Assembly: GCF_042427615.1 (NCBI RefSeq)
Contig: NZ_JBHMEZ010000003.1
Coordinates: 620,001-684,000 of the forward strand
Direction of reading: 5' to 3'
Length of the DNA stretch: 64,000 nt
DNA from: Formosa undariae
GTDB taxonomy: Bacteria; Bacteroidota; Bacteroidia; Flavobacteriales; Flavobacteriaceae
The notes under the pieces are model-generated. The model was given only the letters and a program-made list of their open reading frames with translations, was not told the DNA's origin and searched no databases. The position numbers were made by a program, and so were the translations under genes. This document shows, piece after piece, positions 27,198-35,744 of this stretch (positions are counted from its first letter, which is position 1; the number at the start of each line of letters is the position of its first letter).

Positions 27198-28736
27198 TTA
27201 GTATTGTTCGGCATGCTCGTAATCACCTATACGATGAAATACGTTACGCTTTAAGGGAATTTGCATACCATTCGTGTCTTCTAACCAATCGTATAAACTG
27301 TTTGCAAAATCTTTAATCATAGATTGCAATTCAGGCTTATCGATTAAGTTAACCAATTCGTTAGGATCGTTTTCTAAATCGTATAATTCATTAGTGTCCC
27401 AAATACCGTTATATCTTATGTATTTATATTTATCTGTTCTAACTCCAAACACAGTTGGTGTCATAGGGAAATCGTATTCAAAATAGTATTCGTAAAAAAT
27501 TCTATCTCTCCACTCTGTTTCATTCCCTTGAAGTAATTGTACAAACGATTTTCCTGGCATGTATTCTGGTTTTTCTAAACCTGCCAAACTTAAAATAGTT
27601 GGCGCAATATCTACATTTTGAACCATGCGCTCTACAGTTTGACCACCTTCAAACACTTCTGGACAATGCACTAACATAGGTACTTTAACAGACTCTTCGT
27701 AAAAATGACGCTTATCTATTAAACCGTGTTCTCCCCAGCTAAATCCGTTATCTCCCATATATACCACCATAGTCGATTCGTCTAAACCATTTGCTTTTAG
27801 CCATTCCATAACCGTACCTACACTATCATCTACGCCCATTAAAGTTTCGCAATAACGCTGTACTAAATCATCAAAAGTTCCATCGGCCGTACCGTGATAC
27901 ATATAATCGACACCATGCCAACTATCGCGTTGTCTTTTTACCCAGTCTGGCCAGTTTAATTTCTTGTATTCAGAACCAATAGTTTGTGTATAACTATCCG
28001 GTTTATCTATTTTCTTTCCAGCATACATTCCTTCGTGGCGTTTTGCAGGTAAAAACATCGCATGAACTGCTTTATGTGATAAATACATAAAGAAAGGTTT
28101 TTCTGTATCGCGATTGTCTAACCAATCTACGGCGTGATCTGTTAATAAATCGGTAACATAAGTTTCCTCATCGTATTGAACATTTTTACCGTTGATGTTT
28201 AAATTAGGTGCGTAATAATCTCCTTGTCCAGCAAAACTTTCCCAATGATTAAATCCTGGTCTTGGACTATCGTTATGATCTCCCATATGCCATTTTCCAA
28301 AGAAAGCCGTTTGATATCCTGCCTTTTGAAGGTATTCTGGAAAAAACGTTAAGTTTCCGGGATTTGGTGCAACATTATCGACTATAGTATGAACATGCGA
28401 ATATTGGCCCGTTAAAATACTAGCACGACTTGGCGAGCATAATGACGTGGTTACAAAGGCATTTTTCATGTGTGCGCCTTCTGCTGCGAACTTGTCTAAA
28501 TTAGGCGTTTTTAACCACGGCACTTTACCGGTAAACCCCATAAAATCGTGACGGTGATCGTCTGTTAATATAAAAATAACATTACGTTTTTTAGCGCCTT
28601 TTACTTGCTTTAATTTTAAGTTTTTCTTGTCGTTAGAAGCACTTTGTTGTGCTACTACAGATTCTGAAAACACTAACATTCCTAAAACAAATAGGCTTAG
28701 AAAAAATCGGTTTTTATTAAATACGTTTAATTTCAT
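27198..28736 (-). CDS. S1 family sulfatase (CSPSR), secreted
   Basis: The 512-aa product has a signal peptide ending at VVAQ. Motifs are LTDDHRHDFMG (about 58-67), CSPSR with the modified Cys about 100, GKWHMGDHND, MYLSHKAVHAMF, MGDNGFSWGEHGL, and the tail NELYDLENDPNELVNL. The DDHRHD and GDNGFSWGEHG patterns are those of the exo-acting S1 subfamilies, distinct from the CAPTR pair at 3953-7601. It removes a sulfate ester from an oligosaccharide in the periplasm; position and sugar are unknown. It lies between the heparinase-like pair and GH30 with gaps of 35 and 28 bases. Confidence 0.93.
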   Translation of the reverse strand: MKLNVFNKNRFFLSLFVLGMLVFSESVVAQQSASNDKKNLKLKQVKGAKKRNVIFILTDDHRHDFMGFTGKVPWLKTPNLDKFAAEGAHMKNAFVTTSLCSPSRASILTGQYSHVHTIVDNVAPNPGNLTFFPEYLQKAGYQTAFFGKWHMGDHNDSPRPGFNHWESFAGQGDYYAPNLNINGKNVQYDEETYVTDLLTDHAVDWLDNRDTEKPFFMYLSHKAVHAMFLPAKRHEGMYAGKKIDKPDSYTQTIGSEYKKLNWPDWVKRQRDSWHGVDYMYHGTADGTFDDLVQRYCETLMGVDDSVGTVMEWLKANGLDESTMVVYMGDNGFSWGEHGLIDKRHFYEESVKVPMLVHCPEVFEGGQTVERMVQNVDIAPTILSLAGLEKPEYMPGKSFVQLLQGNETEWRDRIFYEYYFEYDFPMTPTVFGVRTDKYKYIRYNGIWDTNELYDLENDPNELVNLIDKPELQSMIKDFANSLYDWLEDTNGMQIPLKRNVFHRIGDYEHAEQY

Positions 28737-28764
28737 TTTAATATGGTTTAATAATCAATTCGTC

Positions 28765-30201
28765 TTATATTACAATTACAGCCATTGAATGTCCCGGGAT
28801 TTCTACGACATGACCTTCTTCATTTCCTACTTGATATTCGTAGGTTTGATGTGCCTCTTTATCATTTTGAATTAACACATATATTTTCCCATTAAAAGTC
28901 ACAGAAATCAAGTCTTCTCTAGAAAAATTCGCAATACGTTTTGCTCCTTCTTTCAGGTATTTACTCATAAAAGCCATAACAGCAAAATCCGGATTATAAG
29001 TAATCTTTTCTCCTTTACGGTCTATATTTATTAATGCATTTTGTTTCCATCCCCAACCACTTTCGGTGGTTTCATTTAAAATCATATTCCAATAACAAAA
29101 ATTAGGACTTCCACCATTTATATAATCGGCGACTTCTTTTAAGCGTTTTGAGGCTTGTTCCCAAGTATTTTTTCCATCATAACATTTGCCTTCGGTATGC
29201 ATAATTTGACCTTCAGGATAAAGTGCATGTATCTGCTCTATGTATTTCGGATAGGTATATTGAATACCTATTCCATCAAATAGGGTTCGGTTATTTGTGT
29301 TCGCTGCCAATTCAACCGCATCAATCTGACCAGCAGTCCTAAAGGTTCCCGCCCATATTTCAGTTTTAATGCCTTCTGAATTAAACTGTGGACGCAAATA
29401 GTTTTTTGTAAAATTGCTCATTTGAGAAACGGGCATCACACAAGACGGATATTTTGTACTAATATCATTTTCGTTTTGAATGATTAAACGATCGATAGTA
29501 ATTCCCTTCTCAGCATATGCCTGAATATATTTTGAAAAATATAAAGCGTAAGCATTATAAATTTTAGGATCGTCTATTAAATGATTCTTATCGCTAAATT
29601 CATCTCCACGATCCATATAACCTGAATATTTCATCCATGCCGGAGGACTCCAAGGTGAAGCAAATACTTTTAATTTTGGATTTTTATCATAAGCCATCTG
29701 AATGTATGGAATTACAGAAGTTTCTTCCCGTTTAATCGAAAAATGATTCATATTATAGTCCTTTGGCGTTTCAGAATAACTATAAGCATTCATTCCAAAA
29801 TCACTTGCTCCAACAGCGGTTCTACAAAACGTAAAGCCTGCACCATGTTGAATACTGAAAATATTAGTCATCACTTCATCCTTTAATGCACTCGGTAAAG
29901 ACATTAAAGCCTCACCTCCTATTTCATTAAAAGCACCTCCTACTCCATCCAAAGTTTGAAATTCTATTTCTGGATATAATTTAATTTTATGCGTGTCTTT
30001 ATTCGAAATGACATCTGCTTTCTGAACTATATTTTGAACAGAAATTTTACCATTAGACAATTCACCAGAAAGTTTAAGTGCATAAACTTCTGCTGTTTGC
30101 TGTGCATACGAAACCATAGTACCACATGCTAAAAGCATGGCCATACCAAATATTCTAACTTTTGCTAAACTAAAGTTTAAATTCTTAATTGGTTTACTCA
30201 T
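28765..30201 (-). CDS. GH30 glycoside hydrolase, secreted
   Basis: The 478-aa product has a signal peptide ending at SYAQ. The TIM-barrel plus side beta-domain family is marked by FQTLDGVGGAFNEIGG (about 81-96), AGFTFCRTAVGASDF, FASPWSPPAWMK (about 180-191), acid/base LIIQNEND with Glu about 244, and nucleophile MHTEGKC with Glu about 337. After the barrel, NFSREDLISVTFNGKIYVLIQN closes the beta-domain. GH30 includes beta-glucosidases, beta-glucuronidases, beta-fucosidases, beta-xylosidases and xylanases. The subfamily is unclear here, but a beta-xyl or beta-glucuronyl role fits the locus. A 175-base gap upstream may hold a weak internal promoter. Confidence 0.92.
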   Translation of the reverse strand: MSKPIKNLNFSLAKVRIFGMAMLLACGTMVSYAQQTAEVYALKLSGELSNGKISVQNIVQKADVISNKDTHKIKLYPEIEFQTLDGVGGAFNEIGGEALMSLPSALKDEVMTNIFSIQHGAGFTFCRTAVGASDFGMNAYSYSETPKDYNMNHFSIKREETSVIPYIQMAYDKNPKLKVFASPWSPPAWMKYSGYMDRGDEFSDKNHLIDDPKIYNAYALYFSKYIQAYAEKGITIDRLIIQNENDISTKYPSCVMPVSQMSNFTKNYLRPQFNSEGIKTEIWAGTFRTAGQIDAVELAANTNNRTLFDGIGIQYTYPKYIEQIHALYPEGQIMHTEGKCYDGKNTWEQASKRLKEVADYINGGSPNFCYWNMILNETTESGWGWKQNALINIDRKGEKITYNPDFAVMAFMSKYLKEGAKRIANFSREDLISVTFNGKIYVLIQNDKEAHQTYEYQVGNEEGHVVEIPGHSMAVIVI

Positions 30202-30376
30202 AACTTTATCCTTTTAAATATTACTACAATTTTATTTTTACTCTTTCTTAATCTTTAAGCGAAGTACTTATAGACTTTTCTAATTAATCTCGGATGCTTA
30301 CGTTCAATTCTGTATAGGATTACAGATTAGCACGAACAACCGTGATAAAGAAACAAATGAATATTTTCCTTTTAAA
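30202..30376 (-). promoter_or_regulatory. Intergenic gap before GH30, possible degenerate operator
   Basis: The minus strand contains AGAATTGAAC, identical to the spacer of operator d, but the flanking halves (TAATCCTATAC and GTAAGCATCCG) match poorly. A small stem TCTGTA/TACAGA lies beside it. I treat it as a possible decayed site only. Confidence 0.25.
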
Positions 30377-31873
30377 CTATTCTACATCTTGGTTTTCACG
30401 AATCCAAACATGACTTCCTTCTAATAAGGCCTTGTACTCCATCTCAAACTCGGCTTTCATACTTTCGAATTTTTCAGGATTTTTTAACGCTAAATTTTCA
30501 GATTCTAGAATATCATCTTTCAGATTAAATAATACAAAATCAGTAAGCTCTGCACGTTTTACATCTTCAATATTACCGTCGTATAAATTATGAAGGTTTG
30601 GCATTTCTTTACCGTCTAAATCTAAACGCGCCATTATTTTCCAATCACCACTTCTCATAGCCACTTTACGGTTGTTTATTGCATCGTAAAATGCCCAAAT
30701 TAATGGTTTAGAACGTTCGAATTTTCCCGTTTCTAATAGCGAGGTAAACGACTCGCCATCTAATATCCTGTCTGGTAATTCTGCACCAGCGAGTTCTGCG
30801 AATGTTGGTAAAAAGTCTAATGCCGACACCACCGCATTTGAAGTTCCTGTAAACGTTTCTCTTCCAATCCAATTAAAAATCCCAGGTACTCTAAACCCTG
30901 CTTCATTAGTCCACAATTTCATCCCTTTTAAAGGATCAGGTCTTCCGTAAGAACGCTTGGCACGCTCGTATCTCATAAATGTTTCTGGTCCGTTATCCGA
31001 ACTAAATACAATCAACGTATTATCTATATTATTATCTTTAAAATAAGCAATTAGGCGCCCTACGGCTAAATCTACATTTTCAACATTTGCAAAGTACTCT
31101 GCTTCTTCTCTGTTTTTTGCTTTTGGTAAATATTTCTTTACTAAATCTTCAGGAGAAGCTATAGGTTCGTGTGGTTCGTGAAATGCAACTTCAAGAAAAA
31201 ATGGTTTATTATCAGTTTTAGTATCTAACCATTTAATAGCTTCATCCACAATAATCTGACTACTATATCCTACAATTTCACCCACTTTTACCCCGTTTCT
31301 AACGAAATTATTGGGATTCTTGTGACTTGGCGAAGCATTGTTATGAGTTGCAAACCAATGATCGAAACCAAAATCATTAGGTTGTGGTTGTGCTTCTGAA
31401 TTGAACTGAGACGAACAATGCCATTTTCCAACCAAACACGTTTCATAGCCAACAGATTTTAATAAGGCAGGAATGGTAACTTCGTCTGCTTGAAGATGGA
31501 CTAAATCTCTATTATCTTCACTCTTTTTATATCCTGGAATAAAATCGTAAATACCTGCGCGATTAGGACTTCTTCCCGTAAGCAAACCCGCCCTTGAAGA
31601 AGAACACACAGGTGCAGTAGAATAGAAATCGGTTAATTTTATCCCTGTATCTGCTAATTTATCTAAGTTTTTTGTTTCAATAATAGGATGTCCGAAAGAA
31701 GATAAATCGCCATACCCTAAATCGTCGCACAGAAGCACTATAATATTAGGTTGCGTTGACGTACTAATTTCAGTTGAAGACACACTAGCTACCTCCTGTT
31801 TTTTATCGTCTTTACAAGACCATAATACAGTGCATAACACGACCGTTACTAAAGCTAAAACTCGTCTTTTCAT
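30377..31873 (-). CDS. S1 family sulfatase-like lipoprotein with CSSSR active-site motif
   Basis: The 498-aa product has a lipoprotein signal (CTVLWSC, Cys20). Sulfatase hallmarks are LCDDLGYGDLSSFG (about 49-61), APVCSSSRAGLLTGR with the candidate formylglycine Cys about 90, GKWHCSSQF, FHEPHEP, and SSDNGPETF. The core C-x-P-x-R is C-S-S-S-R here, so the usual proline is serine. Sulfatases with non-proline third positions exist, so it is probably functional, but maturation may differ. Six bases separate it from the downstream esterase gene. Its substrate would be a sulfated oligosaccharide; the anchor suggests action at the periplasmic face. Confidence 0.9.
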   Translation of the reverse strand: MKRRVLALVTVVLCTVLWSCKDDKKQEVASVSSTEISTSTQPNIIVLLCDDLGYGDLSSFGHPIIETKNLDKLADTGIKLTDFYSTAPVCSSSRAGLLTGRSPNRAGIYDFIPGYKKSEDNRDLVHLQADEVTIPALLKSVGYETCLVGKWHCSSQFNSEAQPQPNDFGFDHWFATHNNASPSHKNPNNFVRNGVKVGEIVGYSSQIIVDEAIKWLDTKTDNKPFFLEVAFHEPHEPIASPEDLVKKYLPKAKNREEAEYFANVENVDLAVGRLIAYFKDNNIDNTLIVFSSDNGPETFMRYERAKRSYGRPDPLKGMKLWTNEAGFRVPGIFNWIGRETFTGTSNAVVSALDFLPTFAELAGAELPDRILDGESFTSLLETGKFERSKPLIWAFYDAINNRKVAMRSGDWKIMARLDLDGKEMPNLHNLYDGNIEDVKRAELTDFVLFNLKDDILESENLALKNPEKFESMKAEFEMEYKALLEGSHVWIRENQDVE

Positions 31874-31879
31874 TTGAAT

Positions 31880-32698
31880 TTATTTTGCTGATTTAAAGAA
31901 ATCATTAAAAAACACCATTTGATATTTTATAGAATTACTCCAATAGGTATTGGTATGTCCGCCTGGACGTTCTATATAATCATGAGGAATATTACGTTCC
32001 ATCATTTTTTTATGGAGTCTAACATTCGCATCGTAAAAAAAGTCGTCTACACCGCAATCGAATAGAATTTTTAGATTTTTTCCATCTAACAAATGCACCA
32101 TATTAATTACAGTGTTTTCTTCCCAATTATCTTTGTTTGAGGCATAAGATCCTAAGCGTTTTTCTAAATCCCAGTTTCTAGGAAAAGGTCTAATATCCAC
32201 GCCACCACTCATACTCGCCACAGCACCCCAAACATCTTGGTGCTTAAATGTTAAGTACAATGCACCGTGACCACCCATACTATAACCCGTAATAGCACGG
32301 TGTTTAGAATCGGCTACCGTGTTATACGTTTTATCTATTTTTGAAACTAGTTCTTTTGAAATGTACGTTTCGTATTTCATGCTATCGTCTACCGGGCTGT
32401 CAAAATACCAACTCGTTTTATCGCCATCAGGACATACTAAAATAACCTGATACAAATCGGCGTACGCTTTTATATCTGGAGCTTTTCCTAACCAAGCCGC
32501 GTGATTTCCGCCAGCACCATGAAGCATATAAACCACAGGAAATGCTTTTCCTTTAGCGCTATACGAATCTGGTGTGATAATAACGTTTTTAACGGTCTTA
32601 TTCATGGCATCGCTATGCACCAAAAGTGTATCTACTTTTGATGCATACATTGACAATGTCATGCAAAACATACTAAAAATCGCAATAAAATTTTTCAT
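31880..32698 (-). CDS. Esterase D/CE1-like secreted carbohydrate esterase
   Basis: The 272-aa product has a signal peptide ending near MYAS. The alpha/beta fold shows YMLHGAGGNHAAW (oxyanion, about 57-69), TGYSMGGHGAL with nucleophile Ser about 140, DCGVDDFF (Asp) and RPGGHTNTYW (His). This is the arrangement of esterase D / feruloyl- and acetyl-esterase families. It probably removes an acyl group from imported oligosaccharide. It is the only intact esterase in the 35178-17620 operon, whose other esterase gene (21389-21664) is decayed. It is spaced 6 bases from the sulfatase and 15 bases from the sugar transporter gene. Confidence 0.88.
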   Translation of the reverse strand: MKNFIAIFSMFCMTLSMYASKVDTLLVHSDAMNKTVKNVIITPDSYSAKGKAFPVVYMLHGAGGNHAAWLGKAPDIKAYADLYQVILVCPDGDKTSWYFDSPVDDSMKYETYISKELVSKIDKTYNTVADSKHRAITGYSMGGHGALYLTFKHQDVWGAVASMSGGVDIRPFPRNWDLEKRLGSYASNKDNWEENTVINMVHLLDGKNLKILFDCGVDDFFYDANVRLHKKMMERNIPHDYIERPGGHTNTYWSNSIKYQMVFFNDFFKSAK

Positions 32699-32713
32699 AT
32701 TCTTTTGAACTAA

Positions 32714-34039
32714 TTACTTATTTCTTTTAAGCATTACATCTTCTAATTCTTCTAATGTTTTTCCTTTTGTTTCTGGCATCATAAACGCTACAAATAATAA
32801 TTGGAATATCATCATTACTGCAAACACAAGGAAAACTGCTCCTCCACCAACTAACTTTAATAAAAATGGAAATAATGACGGAATAAGTGCTGCTAAAACC
32901 CAGTGCACAGAACTTCCAAAAGCCTGACCTGAAGCACGTAAATGATTAGGGAAAATTTCTGAAATAAACACCCATATTACAGCACCTTGCCCTATAGCGT
33001 GAGCTCCTATAAATAAAAACAAGAAAAATGGTACTGCCATACCCGACCACTCTAATAAGAATGCGGCGGCTAATAATCCGAGTGAAACAATATAACCTAC
33101 AGAACCAATATACATTAATGTTTTTCTTCCTAATTTATCAATTAAGAACACCCCTAATAATGTAAAAACAAGATTAGTTACACCTAGCCCAATACTATTT
33201 AATAATGCAGAACTTTCTTCTAATCCTGCTGCTTCAAAAATACGCGGTGCATAATATAATACGGCATTAATTCCTGAAAACTGGTTAAAGAATGCAATAA
33301 AAAATGCTAGCATTAATGGGAATCTATATTTTTTAATGAATATCGTTTCAGACTTATCACTACCTTCTGAATGCGCATTAAACTCCCTTACTTGTACATC
33401 GATATCTGCATCTGGATCTATAATTTTTAAGACGTCTCTTGCCTCTGCTTCTCTTGATTGTGATAATAACCAACGCGGACTTTTCGGTAATTTTAAAGCG
33501 AATAATATATATAAAACTGCAGGAATAGCTTCTACTCCTAACATCCATCGCCATGCATTCTCACCAATATCACTTAATAGATAATTGGATAAATAGGCAA
33601 TCATAATACCAAAAACAATATTAAACTGATACATCGCCACCAAACGCCCTCTATCTTTAGCAGGTGCAATTTCAGAAATATAAGCAGGTGCTGCAATTGT
33701 AGATGCACCTACTCCTAATCCACCAATAAAACGCGCAAAAGCAAACACATATGGATCGTTAGATAATGCTGAACCTATGGCTGAAACTGCAAACAAAATT
33801 CCAATAGCTATTAATGTATTTTTACGTCCGAATTTATTAGTTGGAAGGCCTCCAAAAATAGCACCAACTACGGTTCCCCAAAGTGCCATCCCCATAACTA
33901 CAGCGCCATGAAAAGCTTCTGAAGAGCCCCATAAGGCTTGTAATTTTTTATCGGCACCAGATATTACAACCACATCAAATCCGAATAAGAATCCGGCAAG
34001 TGCTGCGGTAATAGACCATAACATTATTTTTTTGTTCAT
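32714..34039 (-). CDS. MFS sugar:proton symporter (sugar porter family)
   Basis: The 441-aa product has twelve predicted membrane segments. Sugar-porter signatures are GFLFGFDVVVISGADK in TM1, GGLPTNKFGRKN between TM2 and TM3, ARFIGGLGVGAST, PKSPRWLL after TM6, NQFSGINAVLYYAP in TM7, and PETKGKTLEELE at the C-terminus. It belongs with XylE/GLUT-type monosaccharide importers of the inner membrane. In this operon it takes the sugar released by the exo-enzymes, plausibly xylose or fucose, into the cytoplasm. It has no signal peptide, as expected. The gene lies 35 bases downstream of the propeller gene. The window contains no cytoplasmic catabolic genes for the sugar. Confidence 0.93.
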   Translation of the reverse strand: MNKKIMLWSITAALAGFLFGFDVVVISGADKKLQALWGSSEAFHGAVVMGMALWGTVVGAIFGGLPTNKFGRKNTLIAIGILFAVSAIGSALSNDPYVFAFARFIGGLGVGASTIAAPAYISEIAPAKDRGRLVAMYQFNIVFGIMIAYLSNYLLSDIGENAWRWMLGVEAIPAVLYILFALKLPKSPRWLLSQSREAEARDVLKIIDPDADIDVQVREFNAHSEGSDKSETIFIKKYRFPLMLAFFIAFFNQFSGINAVLYYAPRIFEAAGLEESSALLNSIGLGVTNLVFTLLGVFLIDKLGRKTLMYIGSVGYIVSLGLLAAAFLLEWSGMAVPFFLFLFIGAHAIGQGAVIWVFISEIFPNHLRASGQAFGSSVHWVLAALIPSLFPFLLKLVGGGAVFLVFAVMMIFQLLFVAFMMPETKGKTLEELEDVMLKRNK

Positions 34040-34074
34040 ACTATTCAGTTTTTAGCTTTATTAATTAGTTTAGT

Positions 34075-35178
34075 TTATTGTTCTATAGGAATAACCATAT
34101 TCCATGTTTTTGTACCGTTTCCAAATCCCCCCGGACCATCCATAGTCGCAAAAAACAGATGTGTAGGCTTGCCGTTTTCAACAAAAATAAACGGACGTTC
34201 TAATTGTCCTTGTTTTACGGTTTTACCATTATCCCAAGTCACCGTTTTAGTGTATGCTTTAGGATTTTTATCGACTGTCCAATCTATACCATTTGGAGAA
34301 TGTGCTAGTAGTCCATCGCCAGCTTCGCCAGTTATGGCACCACGCTGATCTTTAGCGACCATATGAAATCCAGTTGCATCGCTCCATAAATGCGGATCTT
34401 CAATTTCACCAAAATGATCTAAAGAAAACAAAGGCTGATCTCCCATTACAGTATACGGCCCTTCAAAAGATGGAGCTGTAGCAACTCCAATGCTCATATC
34501 TGCATTATTAATACCATCGGGTTTATAATCGCGTCCTTTAAATAGTAAAACGACAGAACCATCAGCCTTAATTAAAGGTGATGGGTTTGAGGTTAAAAAA
34601 CTATAAAATGAATTTGGTTTCACATCCAATATAGGCGCATCTAAACGCTTCCATGGTCCGTTCGGACTTTTAGACGTTGCCATACCAATGCGTTTTCCCC
34701 AACGTGCAGCAATACACCATTTACTTTGTAAATCTAGTTGGGATACATTATCTAAGGTTACATCCTCGAACGGATGTGTGGACCCCATATAATACAGAAT
34801 GTAGGTGTCTTTGTATTTTACTATTTTAGGATTATGAGTAGAGCGACCATCCCAATATTGTGTTCCTCTTGCCTCTAATGCTATGTCTTGAAACGTATAC
34901 GGTCCTTCAGGCGTATTTGAAGTTGCATGAACAATTTCTGAACCAATCATCCAACCCGGATGAAATGGTAAAAACTTAGACCAACGTGAAGCATACATAT
35001 GATACAAACCATCATCGCCTTTTATAACAGAACTTCCCCACACCCAATAATTTTCCATTTGAAGTCCGCCATTTACTGGTGCTTCTCCAAGTTTCCCGTT
35101 TATTAAATTTTGAGCATATAGAAACCCCATATTATTTAATAATAAGAAAAGTACTATGGCTATTTTTAAATGCTTCAT
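34075..35178 (-). CDS. Five-bladed propeller glycosidase-like protein (GH43/GH117-like), secreted
   Basis: The 367-aa product has a signal peptide ending at LYAQ. Repeated propeller strands are visible: WGSSVIKGDDGLYHMYASRW, STHNPKIVKYKDTYILYYMG, NPSPLIKADGSVVLLFKGR, EIEDPHLWSDATGFHMVAKD and ERPFIFVENGKPTHLFFATM. Acidic residues at strand starts (ED-P-H and HNP motifs) match the GH43/GH117 superfamily layout. It would be an exo-glycosidase, but I cannot place it in a numbered family, and its substrate is open. It is the first gene of the longest operon, directly behind operator site k. Confidence 0.75.
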   Translation of the reverse strand: MKHLKIAIVLFLLLNNMGFLYAQNLINGKLGEAPVNGGLQMENYWVWGSSVIKGDDGLYHMYASRWSKFLPFHPGWMIGSEIVHATSNTPEGPYTFQDIALEARGTQYWDGRSTHNPKIVKYKDTYILYYMGSTHPFEDVTLDNVSQLDLQSKWCIAARWGKRIGMATSKSPNGPWKRLDAPILDVKPNSFYSFLTSNPSPLIKADGSVVLLFKGRDYKPDGINNADMSIGVATAPSFEGPYTVMGDQPLFSLDHFGEIEDPHLWSDATGFHMVAKDQRGAITGEAGDGLLAHSPNGIDWTVDKNPKAYTKTVTWDNGKTVKQGQLERPFIFVENGKPTHLFFATMDGPGGFGNGTKTWNMVIPIEQ

Positions 35179-35382
35179 CTTTTAGGTCAATAGAAAGTAA
35201 AATAATTATTGCGTTTTATTCGTCATTTGTTCTTTTAAAAAAAATCCATCCAAATTGATTTTTATTTCTCATTGGATGAATTTCAAACCAATTCTAACTT
35301 GTCTTAAAAACAGTTCTATAATTTTTAAGACTATAAAAAAAACAATAACTATTGCAATCTAATTCTTATCTCTTAAAAACGA

Positions 35383-35414
35383 AATAAATTATAGCTCAAA
35401 GACTATAACTAGGC
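35383..35414 (-). promoter_or_regulatory. PUL operator site k (21-bp direct repeat)
   Basis: Minus-strand halves GCCTAGTTATA and TATAATTTATT with spacer GTCTTTGAGC (21-bp period). It lies 204 bases before the first gene of the long operon. A small stem (35247-35278, CATCCAA/TTGGATG) followed by eight T on the minus strand lies in the leader. Confidence 0.6.
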
Positions 35415-35688
35415 AACCATTTTACCTGTAAACCTACCGTATTTACTGGGTTTTCCAAAAACGACATCAATTTTTAATTAAAATATTTTCCCTTTTTAAT
35501 ATAATTACAATACGGCTTAGTCTGAGTCATTTTCTCATTATTTACTAATTTAAAATCAGCAACAATTATGCGTTGAACTTATTAAATTAGACCAGCATAT
35601 TGCGCAGAGCTATATGTTCCGAAATAAAAAGTTGTACTACATCGTCTAACAAATCACGACCACAACAAGATAAATTATATGCAAAAAA
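35415..35688. other. Intergenic region between SusD terminator and operator k
   Basis: I recognise no gene or RNA here. The sequence is AT-rich with stops in all frames. Confidence 0.5.
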
Positions 35689-35718
35689 AAGGCAGCTGTG
35701 AACTAACACAGCTGCCTT
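35689..35718 (-). terminator. Intrinsic terminator after SusD
   Basis: A perfect 12-bp stem AAGGCAGCTGTG/CACAGCTGCCTT with a 6-base loop is followed on the minus strand by a T-run. It lies 27 bases beyond the SusD stop. Confidence 0.92.
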
Positions 35719-35744
35719 AAAATAATAAATATATTATCTATTTT

